A stretch of 55,350 bases of DNA from Pontibacillus yanchengensis Y32 (GCF_000770635.1 NZ_AVBF01000024.1:1-55350), one strand, 5' to 3'. Shown: positions 36,743-45,587, counted from the first letter of the stretch. Notes: generated by a model not told the origin, from the letters alone. Numbers and translations: made by a program.

Positions 36743-37338
36743 GACTGATCACTCCTTAGGTTACTACTATCTTCAAGGATATTCGCTAGTCTAGTTCGCG
36801 CTCGATTCAAACGAGTCTTAACGCTTGACTCTTTTTGGTTAAGAGAGTGAGAGATTTCTTTAATAGAAAAATCATTAAAATAGTATAGAATCAGCACTTC
36901 ACGATACTTGATAGGGAGTTGTAAGATGAATGTCATAAATTCATGTGACTCACTTTCATCGACAATCTGTTTTTCTGGTGTCTCATTATCTTGTGATTCG
37001 GTAAGGTACGTAATCATTTTTTGAAATAGATTGTCATGGCGAGTGTGAAAACTTCTCAAGTAATCTTTACTCTTATTGATCGCTATCGAAAAAATCCATG
37101 TACGAAGGGAAGACTTATACTGAAAAGTGTGTAGCTTTTTATATACAGTAAGAAACGTTTCTTGAGTTATATCATCTGTATCTGCTTGATTTTTTACATA
37201 TGTGTAAATAAATCGTTTCACATCGTCACCGTATTCATCCATAATTTTTTCAAGAGCTTCAGTAGAGTCCATTTCTAGTACATTAATTGTCTCTTCTTGA
37301 TGAGAAGGATGTTTTTTGACCATGATTTGTTCTCCCAT
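36739..37338 (-). CDS. ECF-type RNA polymerase sigma factor
   Basis: A 199-residue sigma factor. Region 2 includes EYGDDVKRFIYTYVKNQADTDDITQETFLTVYKKL and RTWIFSIAINKSKDYLRS. Region 4 includes QLPIKYREVLILYYFNDFSIKEISHSLNQKESSVKTRLNRARTRL. This resembles the SigV/SigW group of Bacillus, though the target promoter cannot be derived. It is the first gene of a two-gene operon with the membrane protein downstream. A second in-frame ATG six codons in is possible as start. Confidence 0.9.
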   Translation of the reverse strand: MGEQIMVKKHPSHQEETINVLEMDSTEALEKIMDEYGDDVKRFIYTYVKNQADTDDITQETFLTVYKKLHTFQYKSSLRTWIFSIAINKSKDYLRSFHTRHDNLFQKMITYLTESQDNETPEKQIVDESESHEFMTFILQLPIKYREVLILYYFNDFSIKEISHSLNQKESSVKTRLNRARTRLANILEDSSNLRSDQS

Positions 37339-37454
37339 CCTGTGTCATCCTTTCGCAAATGAATCCTACCATTAATAGTGCGTTCATATATAAGACGGAA
37401 AGACTTTTAAACAGGATTCACTTTTGAAGAATTTTTTTAAATTCTAATCAGAAA

Positions 37455-37486
37455 AGAAAGTGTGGCCTTAATATTCTGGGCCACAC
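37455..37486 (-). terminator. Rho-independent terminator
   Basis: Stem GTGTGGCC/GGCCACAC (37460-37467 with 37479-37486), followed on the minus strand by TTTCTTTTC, after the antiporter gene. Confidence 0.85.
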
Positions 37487-37493
37487 CTGAAAT

Positions 37494-38786
37494 TTAGGAT
37501 GCTGTTTTAAACCTTGGAAAACTAGTCGAAATAGCTATAATTCCCATTAAAGCTATTAACATAGGGTAAAAGGAGTATGGGATGATTGCTAATGGTGATA
37601 TCTCTCCGAATTGCGCCGCAGTAAGTAACTGGGCACCATACGGAATTAGGCCTTGAATGGTACAAGAAAAGATATCAAGTAAGCTTGCAGACTTACGAGA
37701 ATCAATTTCGTAATCATCTGAGATTTGTTTTGCAAGTTGTCCAGTTGTAATGATGGCAATAGTATTATTTGCTGTTGCCAGGTTTGTTGTACTGACTAGT
37801 CCTGCAATACTCGCTTCCGCACCTTTTTTAGAACGAACACCTCTAGTTAATACATTCAATATAAATTGAATGCCGCCATTGTTTTGAATCATAGTCACTA
37901 TTCCACCGAGGATAATGGTTAATAAAATCAATTCAGCCATACCAGTCATTCCTGAGGTGATTTGTTCTATAAAATTCATTATAGAATAATCAGCCGTTGT
38001 AACCCCTATTATTCCTGCTAGTAGGATACCTCCTAATAATACACCTAAAACATTAGCCCCTAATAAAGCTGCAATAAGAACACCAAGGTATGGGAGAATG
38101 TTGATCCATTCGAATGAATCAGCTGTTACCGCTGATGAACTCCCTAGTGTAAGGATGAATAGGATCGAAATGGTAATGAATGCTGCAGGCAATACGATGA
38201 AAAAGTTTGTCTTAAATTTATCCTTCATTTCGGTCTTTTGTGTGCGGACTGCTGCTATTGTCGTATCAGATATAATAGATAAGTTGTCACCAAACATTGC
38301 TCCACCTACCACTGTAGCAACAGTGATTGCTGTAGGAAGTTCCGTTTCCCCGCTGATTCCAACCGCGATAGGTGCTAAAGCAGATATGGTTCCAACTGAA
38401 GTACCCATTGCTAATGATATAAAGCTACCGATAATAAAAATACCAACAATTATCATATTTTGGGGTAAATAGGTTAAAGCGAAATTAACGGTTGCATCAA
38501 CCGAACCTATACCGTTTGCTACGGAAGAGAACGCTCCTGATAATAGAAAAATCATAACCATGATCATAATATCTGGATGTCCTGCTCCTTGAGCGAATTG
38601 TTCAACTCTAGATGATAAACTTGTTTTTCTAGAAATAGTTAATGATAGAATTGCTGCAATCACTGCAGGAATTAACATAGATACCTGATAAAAATCTCCT
38701 GTGATAATCCCAGCAAGTAGGAAAGTAGCTAAAAAAACGATAAAGGGTAATAACGCAATGGGGTTTGAGTGCATTGACTTGTTCAT
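37494..38786 (-). CDS. NhaC-family Na+/H+ antiporter
   Basis: A 430-residue membrane protein with about 11-12 helices. The NhaC domain signature is clear: SLAMGTSVGTISALAPIAVGI, VVGGAMFGDNLSIISDTTIAAVRTQ, and TANNTIAIITTGQLAKQI, with the conserved GDN/SD residues of the transport site. Members exchange Na+ for H+ or, in some cases, small organic anions (MleN exchanges malate and lactate). The short length, close to 430, fits the smaller NhaC-like group. Contributes to sodium or pH homeostasis. Single-gene unit. Confidence 0.87.
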   Translation of the reverse strand: MNKSMHSNPIALLPFIVFLATFLLAGIITGDFYQVSMLIPAVIAAILSLTISRKTSLSSRVEQFAQGAGHPDIMIMVMIFLLSGAFSSVANGIGSVDATVNFALTYLPQNMIIVGIFIIGSFISLAMGTSVGTISALAPIAVGISGETELPTAITVATVVGGAMFGDNLSIISDTTIAAVRTQKTEMKDKFKTNFFIVLPAAFITISILFILTLGSSSAVTADSFEWINILPYLGVLIAALLGANVLGVLLGGILLAGIIGVTTADYSIMNFIEQITSGMTGMAELILLTIILGGIVTMIQNNGGIQFILNVLTRGVRSKKGAEASIAGLVSTTNLATANNTIAIITTGQLAKQISDDYEIDSRKSASLLDIFSCTIQGLIPYGAQLLTAAQFGEISPLAIIPYSFYPMLIALMGIIAISTSFPRFKTAS

Positions 38787-38996
38787 GATGTCACCTCTTC
38801 CTTTAACACTGTGTATAGTCCTTTTGCTATATAAACCTCTTATACGTTAAATCGTTAAGGTGTTAATGTCAATGTGAGTGCTTATCTAACAGAAGTTGTA
38901 AAGTATTAATTTCTTAGGAAAATTGAGTGGTGAATTTAATGAAAAAGTCGGAGAATTCCCTGTTACAAACTTGTTACAATAAATAGTTTTGTGTAA

Positions 38997-39026
38997 TAAA
39001 AAAAGGAGCATTCCGTGGAATGCTCC
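38997..39026 (-). terminator. Rho-independent terminator
   Basis: GGAGCATTCC/GGAATGCTCC (39005-39014 with 39017-39026) and on the minus strand a run of T, after the YflT-like gene. Confidence 0.92.
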
Positions 39027-39040
39027 AAATTAATTTGAAA

Positions 39041-39388
39041 TTAAATGATGTTGTCTACATCTTCTGCCTCTGTTACTAATAATAAGACCTTACCTTCATC
39101 AAGGCGTTCCTCATATGTTTCAGCTTCATCCTCAGATAAGCCAAGATCCTGGAGCTTATTACGAAGTTCATCTCCTTTTTTGTTAAACATATTACCTACA
39201 GCTTCTCCGAAATTTTGTTCTTTGAGACCAACTGTATTTGCATCTGAGTTGTCGGCAATACGTTCTGTGCGATCATCATCATGACTCATTACATAAATAT
39301 TATCTTTGTGTATACCTTGATTTGAAAGTTTTTGTACATCGTTTTGAAGTTTTTCGTCATTCGTGTATTCTCTTACAAATGGTTTCAA
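39041..39388 (-). CDS. General stress protein 17M-like (YflT family)
   Basis: A 115-residue acidic soluble protein. The N-terminal strand-helix (VREYTNDEKLQNDVQKLSNQGIHKDNIYVMSHDDDRTERIA) and C-terminal SEDEAETYEERLDEGKVLLLV are the YflT/general stress protein 17M pattern. Family members in B. subtilis belong to the SigB regulon; a SigB-like promoter lies 36-60 bases upstream. The molecular function is unknown. Confidence 0.88.
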   Translation of the reverse strand: MKPFVREYTNDEKLQNDVQKLSNQGIHKDNIYVMSHDDDRTERIADNSDANTVGLKEQNFGEAVGNMFNKKGDELRNKLQDLGLSEDEAETYEERLDEGKVLLLVTEAEDVDNII

Positions 39389-39423
39389 TTTTATACCTCC
39401 TAAATGTTTGTTTCAATGACATT

Positions 39424-39448
39424 ATTCCCCATATATATAACTCGAAAC
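39424..39448 (-). promoter_or_regulatory. SigB-like promoter
   Basis: On the minus strand GTTTCG, 13 bases, GGGAAT. SigB promoters in Bacillus have GTTTAA, 12-14 bases, GGGWAT. The distance to the start of the YflT-like gene suits a short leader. Confidence 0.6.
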
Positions 39449-39620
39449 TTGCTAATGTGTGAAAGGATTCAGGTGAATTAGCAAGATGAAAGACCTTATT
39501 TTGATATCTCTGAAAAGAAAATGTAATAAACCTGTAAAGTTATGTCGTGCATTTTTTTGGTAGAATTGGTTCTAACAGCATAAGTCGAACAAATTAGAGA
39601 AGAGATGGAGAGTGAACATT

Positions 39621-40595
39621 ATGAAAAGACACCTTTTGGCAATGGGGATGGCGATCGCGCTTATATTGGGTTTTGGTCATGCACAGAAAGTTTCAGCAGC
39701 TTCTGAAGGCGAGAATTTAATCGCAGCTGCAAAAAATCATATGGGTACACCTTACGTTTTTGGAGGAGCATCACCAAGCGGATTCGATTGTTCTGGCTTT
39801 ACTCAATATATGTATAAAAAAATGGGCATTGATATCCCGCGTACAACAGGATCTCAAGCAAACGTAGGGGATAAGGTAAGCAAGTCTAATCTAAAAGTTG
39901 GAGATTTAATATTCTTTAAGAATACATATAAGCAAGGTATTTCTCACGTAGGAATTTATGTAGGTAACAATAAGTTTATTAGTGCTACATCAAGCGAAGG
40001 TGTGGATGTTGTTTCATTAAATAATCCTTATTGGGGACCTAAATATGCTGGTGCTCGCAGAGTAGCAGATTTTGATAAGAATGAGTTATTCCCAGACCTT
40101 TCTGAAGATAACAAAGCATTTGAGGCAGTAAAGACTCTTACAGCTTCAAAGATCATCAATGGTTATAGAGACGGTACATTTAAACCTGATGTTTCCATTT
40201 CTCGTGGGCAGGCAGCAGCCCTCATTAACAATGCTTTAAAAGTAGATACCAATTCGTCTGTTTCTTTCCCAGATGTTGCAGAAAATCACACATTCGCTGA
40301 AGACATTGCAGCTATGAAAAAAACAGGTATTATTAAAGGCTTCCCAGATGGAAACTTTAAACCAGACGAAACAATTGCTCGCTGGCAGATGGCTATTATG
40401 ATGAATAGAGCGTTTGATTTGGAAGAGAAGTTAGCAGCTAAAGTTCAAACAACAAATGGTGATGATAACCACGCTATAGAACTACTAAGTGCTTCTGATG
40501 AGTCCGGTTATTTCAAAGCAGATGCATTTAAGTCAAGTGCGGCTACAACTCGTGCGGCATTTTCAGTAGCACTATATCAAGCTATGAATCAATAA
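39621..40595 (+). CDS. NlpC/P60 endopeptidase with C-terminal SLH repeats
   Basis: A 324-residue secreted protein. A signal peptide ends near VSAA. The NlpC/P60 domain (about 30-150) has the catalytic Cys57 in GASPSGFDCSGF and His109 in QGISHVGIYVG, so D,L-endopeptidase activity on peptidoglycan stems is expected. Two clear SLH repeats follow (INGYRDGTFKPDVSISRGQAA and IKGFPDGNFKPDETIARWQMA), plus a degenerate third at the end. ATG 39621 suits the GGAGAG site; GTG 39612 is too close. Confidence 0.92.
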   Translation: MKRHLLAMGMAIALILGFGHAQKVSAASEGENLIAAAKNHMGTPYVFGGASPSGFDCSGFTQYMYKKMGIDIPRTTGSQANVGDKVSKSNLKVGDLIFFKNTYKQGISHVGIYVGNNKFISATSSEGVDVVSLNNPYWGPKYAGARRVADFDKNELFPDLSEDNKAFEAVKTLTASKIINGYRDGTFKPDVSISRGQAAALINNALKVDTNSSVSFPDVAENHTFAEDIAAMKKTGIIKGFPDGNFKPDETIARWQMAIMMNRAFDLEEKLAAKVQTTNGDDNHAIELLSASDESGYFKADAFKSSAATTRAAFSVALYQAMNQ

Positions 40596-40622
40596 TTGCA
40601 TTTACTAATAAGACGAAATAAA

Positions 40623-40659
40623 AGCCTCTTCGGTTTCAGGAGAGGTTATTTTTTTGTTG
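40623..40659 (+). terminator. Rho-independent terminator
   Basis: A stem of about 7 bp (40623-40629 with 40641-40647), containing one wobble, then a T-rich tail. Confidence 0.75.
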
Positions 40660-40887
40660 ATCTTACTAGTTGTTTATAGAGCTATTTATATCAGTTTATT
40701 TTCTTTACATATATATTACCCAGCTTTCTTCCATTACAAACCATTTTTAGTACAAAAAAAGATTATTATATAGAGGTAGAAATAGGTGAAGTTAGGGAAA
40801 AGGGTAGTATCATTAATAAGATGAGAAAATAAAAAGATTAATATATTACAATAGACTATAGCAATTACTAGTAAGGAGGATCTTAAC

Positions 40888-41304
40888 ATGGGGAATTCTC
40901 ACAAACAGCAGCTTATTCCATCAACAAGAGATAAAGGTAAGTTTTTTTCCAAAGAAAAATTTTGGAGTAAATTACAATTGTTTGCCAAAAAAGCAGGACA
41001 TTCAGTGGTCTATGCTGCATTACTTTTATATTTCACGTTACAAAAAGATGATCTTCCAGTTTGGGTTCGTACAACAATCATCGGAGCATTAGGTTACTTT
41101 ATCTTACCTTTTGACCTTATTCCAGATTTTGCTGCAGGAGTTGGTTTTACAGATGACCTCGGTGCATTAGGGGCAGCTTTGCTACAAGTAGCCATGTACA
41201 TTGATGAGGAAGTAAAAATGAAGGCTAAGGAAAAACTTCAAATCTGGTTTGGTTCGGAAGTGGATACAACAGTTGTGGATCAAAAGCTGTTTTTAGAGGA
41301 ATAG
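40888..41304 (+). CDS. YkvA/DUF1232 family protein
   Basis: A 138-residue protein with a basic N-terminus and one or two hydrophobic stretches. The DUF1232 core is VYAALLLYFTLQKDDLPVWVRTTIIGALGYFILPFDLIPDFAAGVGFTDDLGAL, with the family hallmark FDLIPD. Likely membrane-associated; function unknown. Good AAGGAGG site before the ATG; single gene with terminator. Confidence 0.88.
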   Translation: MGNSHKQQLIPSTRDKGKFFSKEKFWSKLQLFAKKAGHSVVYAALLLYFTLQKDDLPVWVRTTIIGALGYFILPFDLIPDFAAGVGFTDDLGALGAALLQVAMYIDEEVKMKAKEKLQIWFGSEVDTTVVDQKLFLEE

Positions 41305-41316
41305 ACTGTTAGTGTG

Positions 41317-41349
41317 AAAGTCTGCTCAACTTTTGGGCAGACTTTTTAT
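41317..41349 (+). terminator. Rho-independent terminator
   Basis: Stem AAAGTCTGC/GCAGACTTT with T-run after the YkvA-like gene. Confidence 0.88.
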
Positions 41350-41389
41350 CGTTGGCCAGGAAATAATAAAATTCAATGCTTGTTTATAA

Positions 41390-41632
41390 CTGAAAAAGTG
41401 AAGTGGCCACGTCCAGCTCCAGCGCCCAGCGACTAGTGTGCTTCCCTCACCTCTGTACGATAAGTCAACATCGAATCGCTATGGCTCTTCGTGTTTCCTT
41501 TATCTCCTACGGAATCAGGGGAAGTTCGATTAAGATCGCTGCATCACGCAATAACATCGAACCAACCCACGTCGTGTGGGCCGCAGCATATACGTCGCTA
41601 CCCGGGCGCTTCCTCTTTTGTTCTTTAGGAAT
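41390..41632 (+). repeat. Bacillaceae-type dispersed repeat, full copy
   Basis: Starts AAAAAGTGAAGTGGCCACG, includes GTCCAGCTCCAGCGCC and GTGGGCCGCAGCATATACG, and ends CGGGCGCTTCCTCTTTTG. The GTCCAGCTCCAGCGCC start and GCGCTT end recall an abundant intergenic repeat of Bacillaceae. A deleted copy is at 27165-27272, and part of it recurs at 53240-53300. Confidence 0.75.
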
Positions 41633-41652
41633 TTAACGCTTATGTATAAAAA

Positions 41653-41800
41653 AAGTGATATAATCCCGTCCAATTCCAGGGACCAGAGAGCGCAAATTTA
41701 TTAATCCCCCTTATTGATAAATCAACTTCGAATGGCTACTACTCTTTTGTGATTCCATATTAATGAGGGTAAATCGTAACCAAAAGGAAGCGTTTTCTGA
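41653..41800 (+). repeat. Diverged tandem copy of the same repeat
   Basis: AAAAAAAGTGATATAATCCC, GTCCAATTCCAGGGACCAG and GATAAATCAACTTCGAATGG parallel the first half of the 41390-41632 copy. Confidence 0.55.
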
Positions 41801-41830
41801 TAGACTAATTGTGAAAAGAGGTGAATGGTT

Positions 41831-42751
41831 ATGAATATAACAATACTTGGGGCAGGCGCATTAGGAGCTTACTTCGGAGCTCGTTGGGATCAAGTAGGTC
41901 ACGAGGTTCAATATTTAGTTCGATCAAGACGGGCTGAGCAATTACGTAATTATGGTTTGCATCTACATAGTGTTCAAGGAGATTATACGGTGGAGCACCC
42001 CTCTGTAGTTGAGGACGTTAGTGAGCTAGAGCAAACAGATTTAGTAATTTTAGCAGTAAAAGGTTATCATTTACAAGATGTGATGCCGGAGTTAAAGGAA
42101 TTAGTGCAAAAAGGTGCTAAAGTTCTGCCTCTATTAAATGGGATGGAACACATATTCAAGCTTCAAAATGAATTAGGTATAGAGAACGTTATAGGTGGAT
42201 TGTCATATATTATTGCCACATTAGATGAGAAGGGGCATGTGGTTCACTCTAGTCAGTTACACGACATTCATATTGGCTCACTTCATTCTTCCCAACATGA
42301 ACTATGTAGGCAATTGATGAATAGTAGTTCTGAGGCAAATATGAATGTAAATCAAAGCCAAAATATAAAGGAAGATCTTTGGAAAAAGTATATGTTTATC
42401 ACTGCTTTTTCAGGGATGACAACAGCTGGGAATTTTACAGTTGGTACGATTCGTGAAGAACAATCAACATATGAAGTCACCAAGCATGTTTTAAATGAAA
42501 TGAAACTATTAGCTAATGCTTATGATATTCCATTAACAGAAGAAACTATTCAAGAAGGCATATCAAAATTTGAATCACTGCCAAATGAAGCAACTTCTTC
42601 TATGCATCAAGATAAACGTAAAGGATTACCTTTAGAAGTTGAACATTTACAAGGGGGAGCACTACGTTTGGCTGAGAAAGTAGGCATAGGCTTACCATAT
42701 ATTCATATGTTATATGCTTTAATCAAACCATATGAAAGAAGGAGTAAATAA
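41831..42751 (+). CDS. Ketopantoate reductase family protein (2-dehydropantoate 2-reductase)
   Basis: A 306-residue NADPH-dependent reductase. The Rossmann motif is ILGAGALGAYFGARW; LVILAVKGYHLQDVMPEL, LLNGMEH, and the catalytic Lys region NIKEDLWKKYMFITAFSGMT are present, as are the C-terminal EATSSMHQDKRKGLPLEVE residues. The family makes pantoate for coenzyme A, but Bacillus genomes carry several paralogues, so this may not be the true panE. ATG 41831 suits the AGAGGTG site; the ATG at 41825 is too close. Confidence 0.85.
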   Translation: MNITILGAGALGAYFGARWDQVGHEVQYLVRSRRAEQLRNYGLHLHSVQGDYTVEHPSVVEDVSELEQTDLVILAVKGYHLQDVMPELKELVQKGAKVLPLLNGMEHIFKLQNELGIENVIGGLSYIIATLDEKGHVVHSSQLHDIHIGSLHSSQHELCRQLMNSSSEANMNVNQSQNIKEDLWKKYMFITAFSGMTTAGNFTVGTIREEQSTYEVTKHVLNEMKLLANAYDIPLTEETIQEGISKFESLPNEATSSMHQDKRKGLPLEVEHLQGGALRLAEKVGIGLPYIHMLYALIKPYERRSK

Positions 42752-42753
42752 TA

Positions 42754-42798
42754 ATGATTCATTCAAAAAAATATAATTTTGCTCTTGCAGAAATGTAA
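42754..42798 (+). CDS. Possible 14-residue leader ORF
   Basis: AAGGAG (42739-42744), inside the end of the reductase gene, is well spaced for an ATG at 42754 that opens a 14-codon frame ending TAA. It lies 60 bases before the aminoglycoside-kinase-like gene. Leader peptides control some resistance genes; no clear alternative hairpins were found here. Confidence 0.25.
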   Translation: MIHSKKYNFALAEM

Positions 42799-42860
42799 AT
42801 GGTTAGAGGCCCTAATTTACTTTCTATATCTATTCTATATTAACGAAAGAAGGTTATTTG

Positions 42861-43769
42861 TTGAGAATACAACATTCATTTATGAATAATGTTCGATTAC
42901 ATTTTAAAGAAAATGGAGAGAAATGGTTGAATGAATTGCCTTCAATTCTTTCCTATTGTGAAGAAAAATGGGAAATGGTTATACAAAAACCTTATAATCT
43001 TTCTATTAATTATGTCGCTCCCGCCATAATGAAAGACAATAATGAGGTGGTAGTAAAAGTTTGTATCCCAGGCCTTGAATTTCGTGATGAAGTGGAGGCT
43101 CTTAAACTATTTGAGAATCAAAAGATGAATACTTTACTAGATTATGACTTAAACAGAGGGATCTTAATACTTGAAAAGCTAATCCCTGGAGCTACCCTAG
43201 TTGAAGTAGGGGATGAACGCCAAGAGACACTTATTGCAGCAAATATACTTAAGAATCTCCATATTAAGGCTCCTAGAAAATCTTCTCTACATACTACCAA
43301 ACAAAGGGAAAAGAATCTTGAAGAAATTATTACACAATACCCCACTGGCTTAGGACCTATATCAGTTGAGGAGCTCCATAAAGCGCTAGATATTTTCACC
43401 TCAATGAACAAAACTGCAAAACATGACTGGCTTCTACACGGAGATTTTCATCATTACAATATTCTTTCATCAGATCATTATGGGTGGATGTCTATTGATC
43501 CTAAGGGACTTATTGGGGAACGTGAATATGACCTTATTCAATATATGCTCAATAACTTACCACTTGAGAATGCTTATGAGACAATTGAAAATCGAGTGAA
43601 TCTGTTTACTGAAGAATTGTCTCTTAAAAAGGATCGATTACTATTATGGGGCTATTGCCATTCTGTACTATCTACCGCGTGGTCTGTTGATAAAGATGGA
43701 ACCTATTCAAAGCCTTTTTTTAAAGGGATAAGCATATTTGAGGACCTATATAACGAATATTTCACATAA
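42861..43769 (+). CDS. Aminoglycoside O-phosphotransferase-like kinase (APH(6) type)
   Basis: A 302-residue kinase of the aminoglycoside/hydroxyurea resistance family. AIMKDNNEVVVKVCIP carries the ATP-binding Lys. HGDFHHYNIL is the catalytic loop (Brenner motif) with Asp and Asn, and IDPKGLIGEREYDL holds the metal-binding Asp. The LEKLIPGATL hinge also fits APH(6), whose members phosphorylate streptomycin. Actual resistance is not shown by sequence. A TTG start at 42861 or 42858 follows a GAAAGAAGG site. Confidence 0.85.
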   Translation: MRIQHSFMNNVRLHFKENGEKWLNELPSILSYCEEKWEMVIQKPYNLSINYVAPAIMKDNNEVVVKVCIPGLEFRDEVEALKLFENQKMNTLLDYDLNRGILILEKLIPGATLVEVGDERQETLIAANILKNLHIKAPRKSSLHTTKQREKNLEEIITQYPTGLGPISVEELHKALDIFTSMNKTAKHDWLLHGDFHHYNILSSDHYGWMSIDPKGLIGEREYDLIQYMLNNLPLENAYETIENRVNLFTEELSLKKDRLLLWGYCHSVLSTAWSVDKDGTYSKPFFKGISIFEDLYNEYFT

Positions 43770-43847
43770 CACACTATAATAGAATATGAGTACTATTTTA
43801 TTGTGAAATGACTCCTTTCATGAAATTTCTCAGTTTATCCATCTTGC

Positions 43848-43876
43848 TTGAAAGAATAATATCCATTTCCTATAAT
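43848..43876 (+). promoter_or_regulatory. SigA-type promoter of thiT
   Basis: TTGAAA, 17-base spacer, TATAAT, placed 26 bases before the TPP riboswitch. Confidence 0.75.
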
Positions 43877-43902
43877 AAATAATAAATTAAACAGTTTATG
43901 AA

Positions 43903-43990
43903 ACCACAAGGGGAGCTGTATTGGCTGAGAGTGAACAATTTGTTCTAACCCTTATAACCTGTTAGGTAGTACTAGCGTAGGGATGTGGCT
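43903..43990 (+). ncRNA. TPP riboswitch (thi-box)
   Basis: Contains the conserved GGGGAGCT, the CTGAGAG loop, the ACCCTTATAACCTG segment and the closing GGGATGTGG, in the right order and spacing for a thiamine-pyrophosphate aptamer. It lies upstream of the thiamine transporter and of a terminator at 44036, so TPP should stop transcription before thiT. Confidence 0.95.
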
Positions 43991-44035
43991 TTCGTGATGG
44001 TGCTAAGTAAATAATGATCTAGGACTCTTCCATCT

Positions 44036-44063
44036 CAAAGCAATCCCTTGCTTTGTTTTTTTT
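44036..44063 (+). terminator. Riboswitch expression-platform terminator
   Basis: A stem CAAAGCAA/TTGCTTTG (44036-44043 with 44048-44055) and eight T, between the TPP aptamer and thiT. Confidence 0.9.
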
Positions 44064-44110
44064 ATGTTATTGGCTAGATTGCGTTTATAAGAAAGGAAGG
44101 GAAATGCAAC

Positions 44111-44674
44111 ATGAAACATACTTCTGTTTTGTTTATGGTGGAATCCTCCATTTTCGCGGCTATCGGTTTAGTGCTTAGTCTACCATTTTTATCCATACCG
44201 TTATGGCTTCAAGGGGGATCGATTTCATTTGTCATGGTGCCAATTTTAGTTATGGCATTTCGATGGGGGTTAAAAGGTGGCTTAGTCACAGGCTTGCTAG
44301 TAGGGTTGTTAAATTCCCTTATTCAACCTTTCATTGTTCATCCTATACAATATATAACAGATTATCCTCTCGCCTTTATGCTAGTAGGTTTTGCTGGGGT
44401 GTTTGCAAACTCAATTCATCATGCAAGGAATGATGGTCAGTCTAGACAACTTATTATTAACTTATTACTGGGTACATTTCTTGGTAGCGCATTACGATTT
44501 TGTAGTCACTTCTTAGGAGGAATAGTTTTTTTCGATTATCTAGCACCTGAAGGGACACCAGTTTGGGTCTATTCTCTAACGTATAACTTAGGGTATATGC
44601 TTCCTTCTTTTATTGCTTGTGCAGCCTTGCTAGGATTTATGATATGGAAGCAGCCTCGCTTAATCCAAAAATAA
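44111..44674 (+). CDS. thiT: Thiamine transporter ThiT (YuaJ), ECF S component
   Basis: A 187-residue membrane protein with six helices, matching ThiT in length and layout: SIFAAIGLVLSL, WLQGGSISFVMVPILVMAFRWG, and GSALRFCSHFLGGIVFF, where the aromatic and polar residues bind thiamine. ThiT is the substrate-binding subunit that joins the shared EcfAA'T module, which is not in this window. Expression is under the upstream TPP riboswitch. AAGGAAGGG precedes the ATG. Confidence 0.93.
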   Translation: MKHTSVLFMVESSIFAAIGLVLSLPFLSIPLWLQGGSISFVMVPILVMAFRWGLKGGLVTGLLVGLLNSLIQPFIVHPIQYITDYPLAFMLVGFAGVFANSIHHARNDGQSRQLIINLLLGTFLGSALRFCSHFLGGIVFFDYLAPEGTPVWVYSLTYNLGYMLPSFIACAALLGFMIWKQPRLIQK

Positions 44675-44771
44675 CATATGGGTAATACATCCTAAATAAT
44701 AGCATAGAAGTGTAAAATCCTGTCTTTTGTGAAATACATTTACGAAAAAACAGATGTCAGGGGTTTTTGCA

Positions 44772-45587
44772 ATGAAGTGGAAACTGATTTTGGGACTGAT
44801 AGGTATTATTTGTTTACTTTGTGCTTGTAGTAATGAGGAGCAAGCAATACAACATAACCAAGATAAGAACGAAGAAAATCACCAAGAAAATGACTCAAAT
44901 AAAGAGAATCAAGGACCTGAAAAAGGGGAACAAAGTCAGGTAACATTAACCTTTCAGCCCGCTGAAGTGAAGAAGCTAAAGTCAACTCAACCTAAGGATG
45001 ACTGGGAGAAGATAGGGAAGAAATTAGTTAATATCACAAAAGATAAAGAAGGTTCCCTTTCCTTTTATAGTCCAGTCTCAAAGGAAGAAACTGATTCGGA
45101 GAAGAATGAAGTCCATGCTATCATAACTGTAGAAGAAACCCAATACGATATTGGTATTGTAGGACAATATGGTATGGATGCTATCGATATACAACAAGTG
45201 GATGTTACCAATGACAAACAAACAGAGCTACTCATTACTGGCGATATGGGTCCTACATCGAATGAAATGAATGTTATAGGCTATCAAAATGAAAGCTTGG
45301 TGAAACTGTTGACGGCAGGAAATGGGGACTTGGTGAATATAGACAATGATGATGCTAAAGAACTTATATCTCACTCAAAGAAGGCGTCACCTCCATATGT
45401 ATGGGTTTATCGATGGAAAAATGACCATTTTGAAAAAGGAGATGTGGCAAAAGCTACACCAGGAAAAGCTGTCCTGATTGTGAAACGAGATAATCAGAAG
45501 GTTCTAAAAGTGATTATGGAAAAACAAGACCCGAAATACTTCCAATATAGTAAAGGGAGACTAAAGCCTGTAACGATAGATGGGTAA
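44772..45587 (+). CDS. Lipoprotein, unknown function
   Basis: A 271-residue protein with a lipoprotein signal (IICLLCAC, lipidated Cys20) and an Asn/Glu/Gln-rich linker (about 21-60). A domain of about 200 residues, KLVNITKDKEGSLSFYSPVSKEETDS to the end, is rich in strands and Asp (DVTNDKQTELLITGD, NIDNDDAKELIS). The repeated DxxxDxxxEL stretches recall FG-GAP/VCBS-like propeller proteins, but the assignment is weak. ATG 44772 suits the AGGGG site. A strong terminator follows. Confidence 0.75.
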   Translation: MKWKLILGLIGIICLLCACSNEEQAIQHNQDKNEENHQENDSNKENQGPEKGEQSQVTLTFQPAEVKKLKSTQPKDDWEKIGKKLVNITKDKEGSLSFYSPVSKEETDSEKNEVHAIITVEETQYDIGIVGQYGMDAIDIQQVDVTNDKQTELLITGDMGPTSNEMNVIGYQNESLVKLLTAGNGDLVNIDNDDAKELISHSKKASPPYVWVYRWKNDHFEKGDVAKATPGKAVLIVKRDNQKVLKVIMEKQDPKYFQYSKGRLKPVTIDG

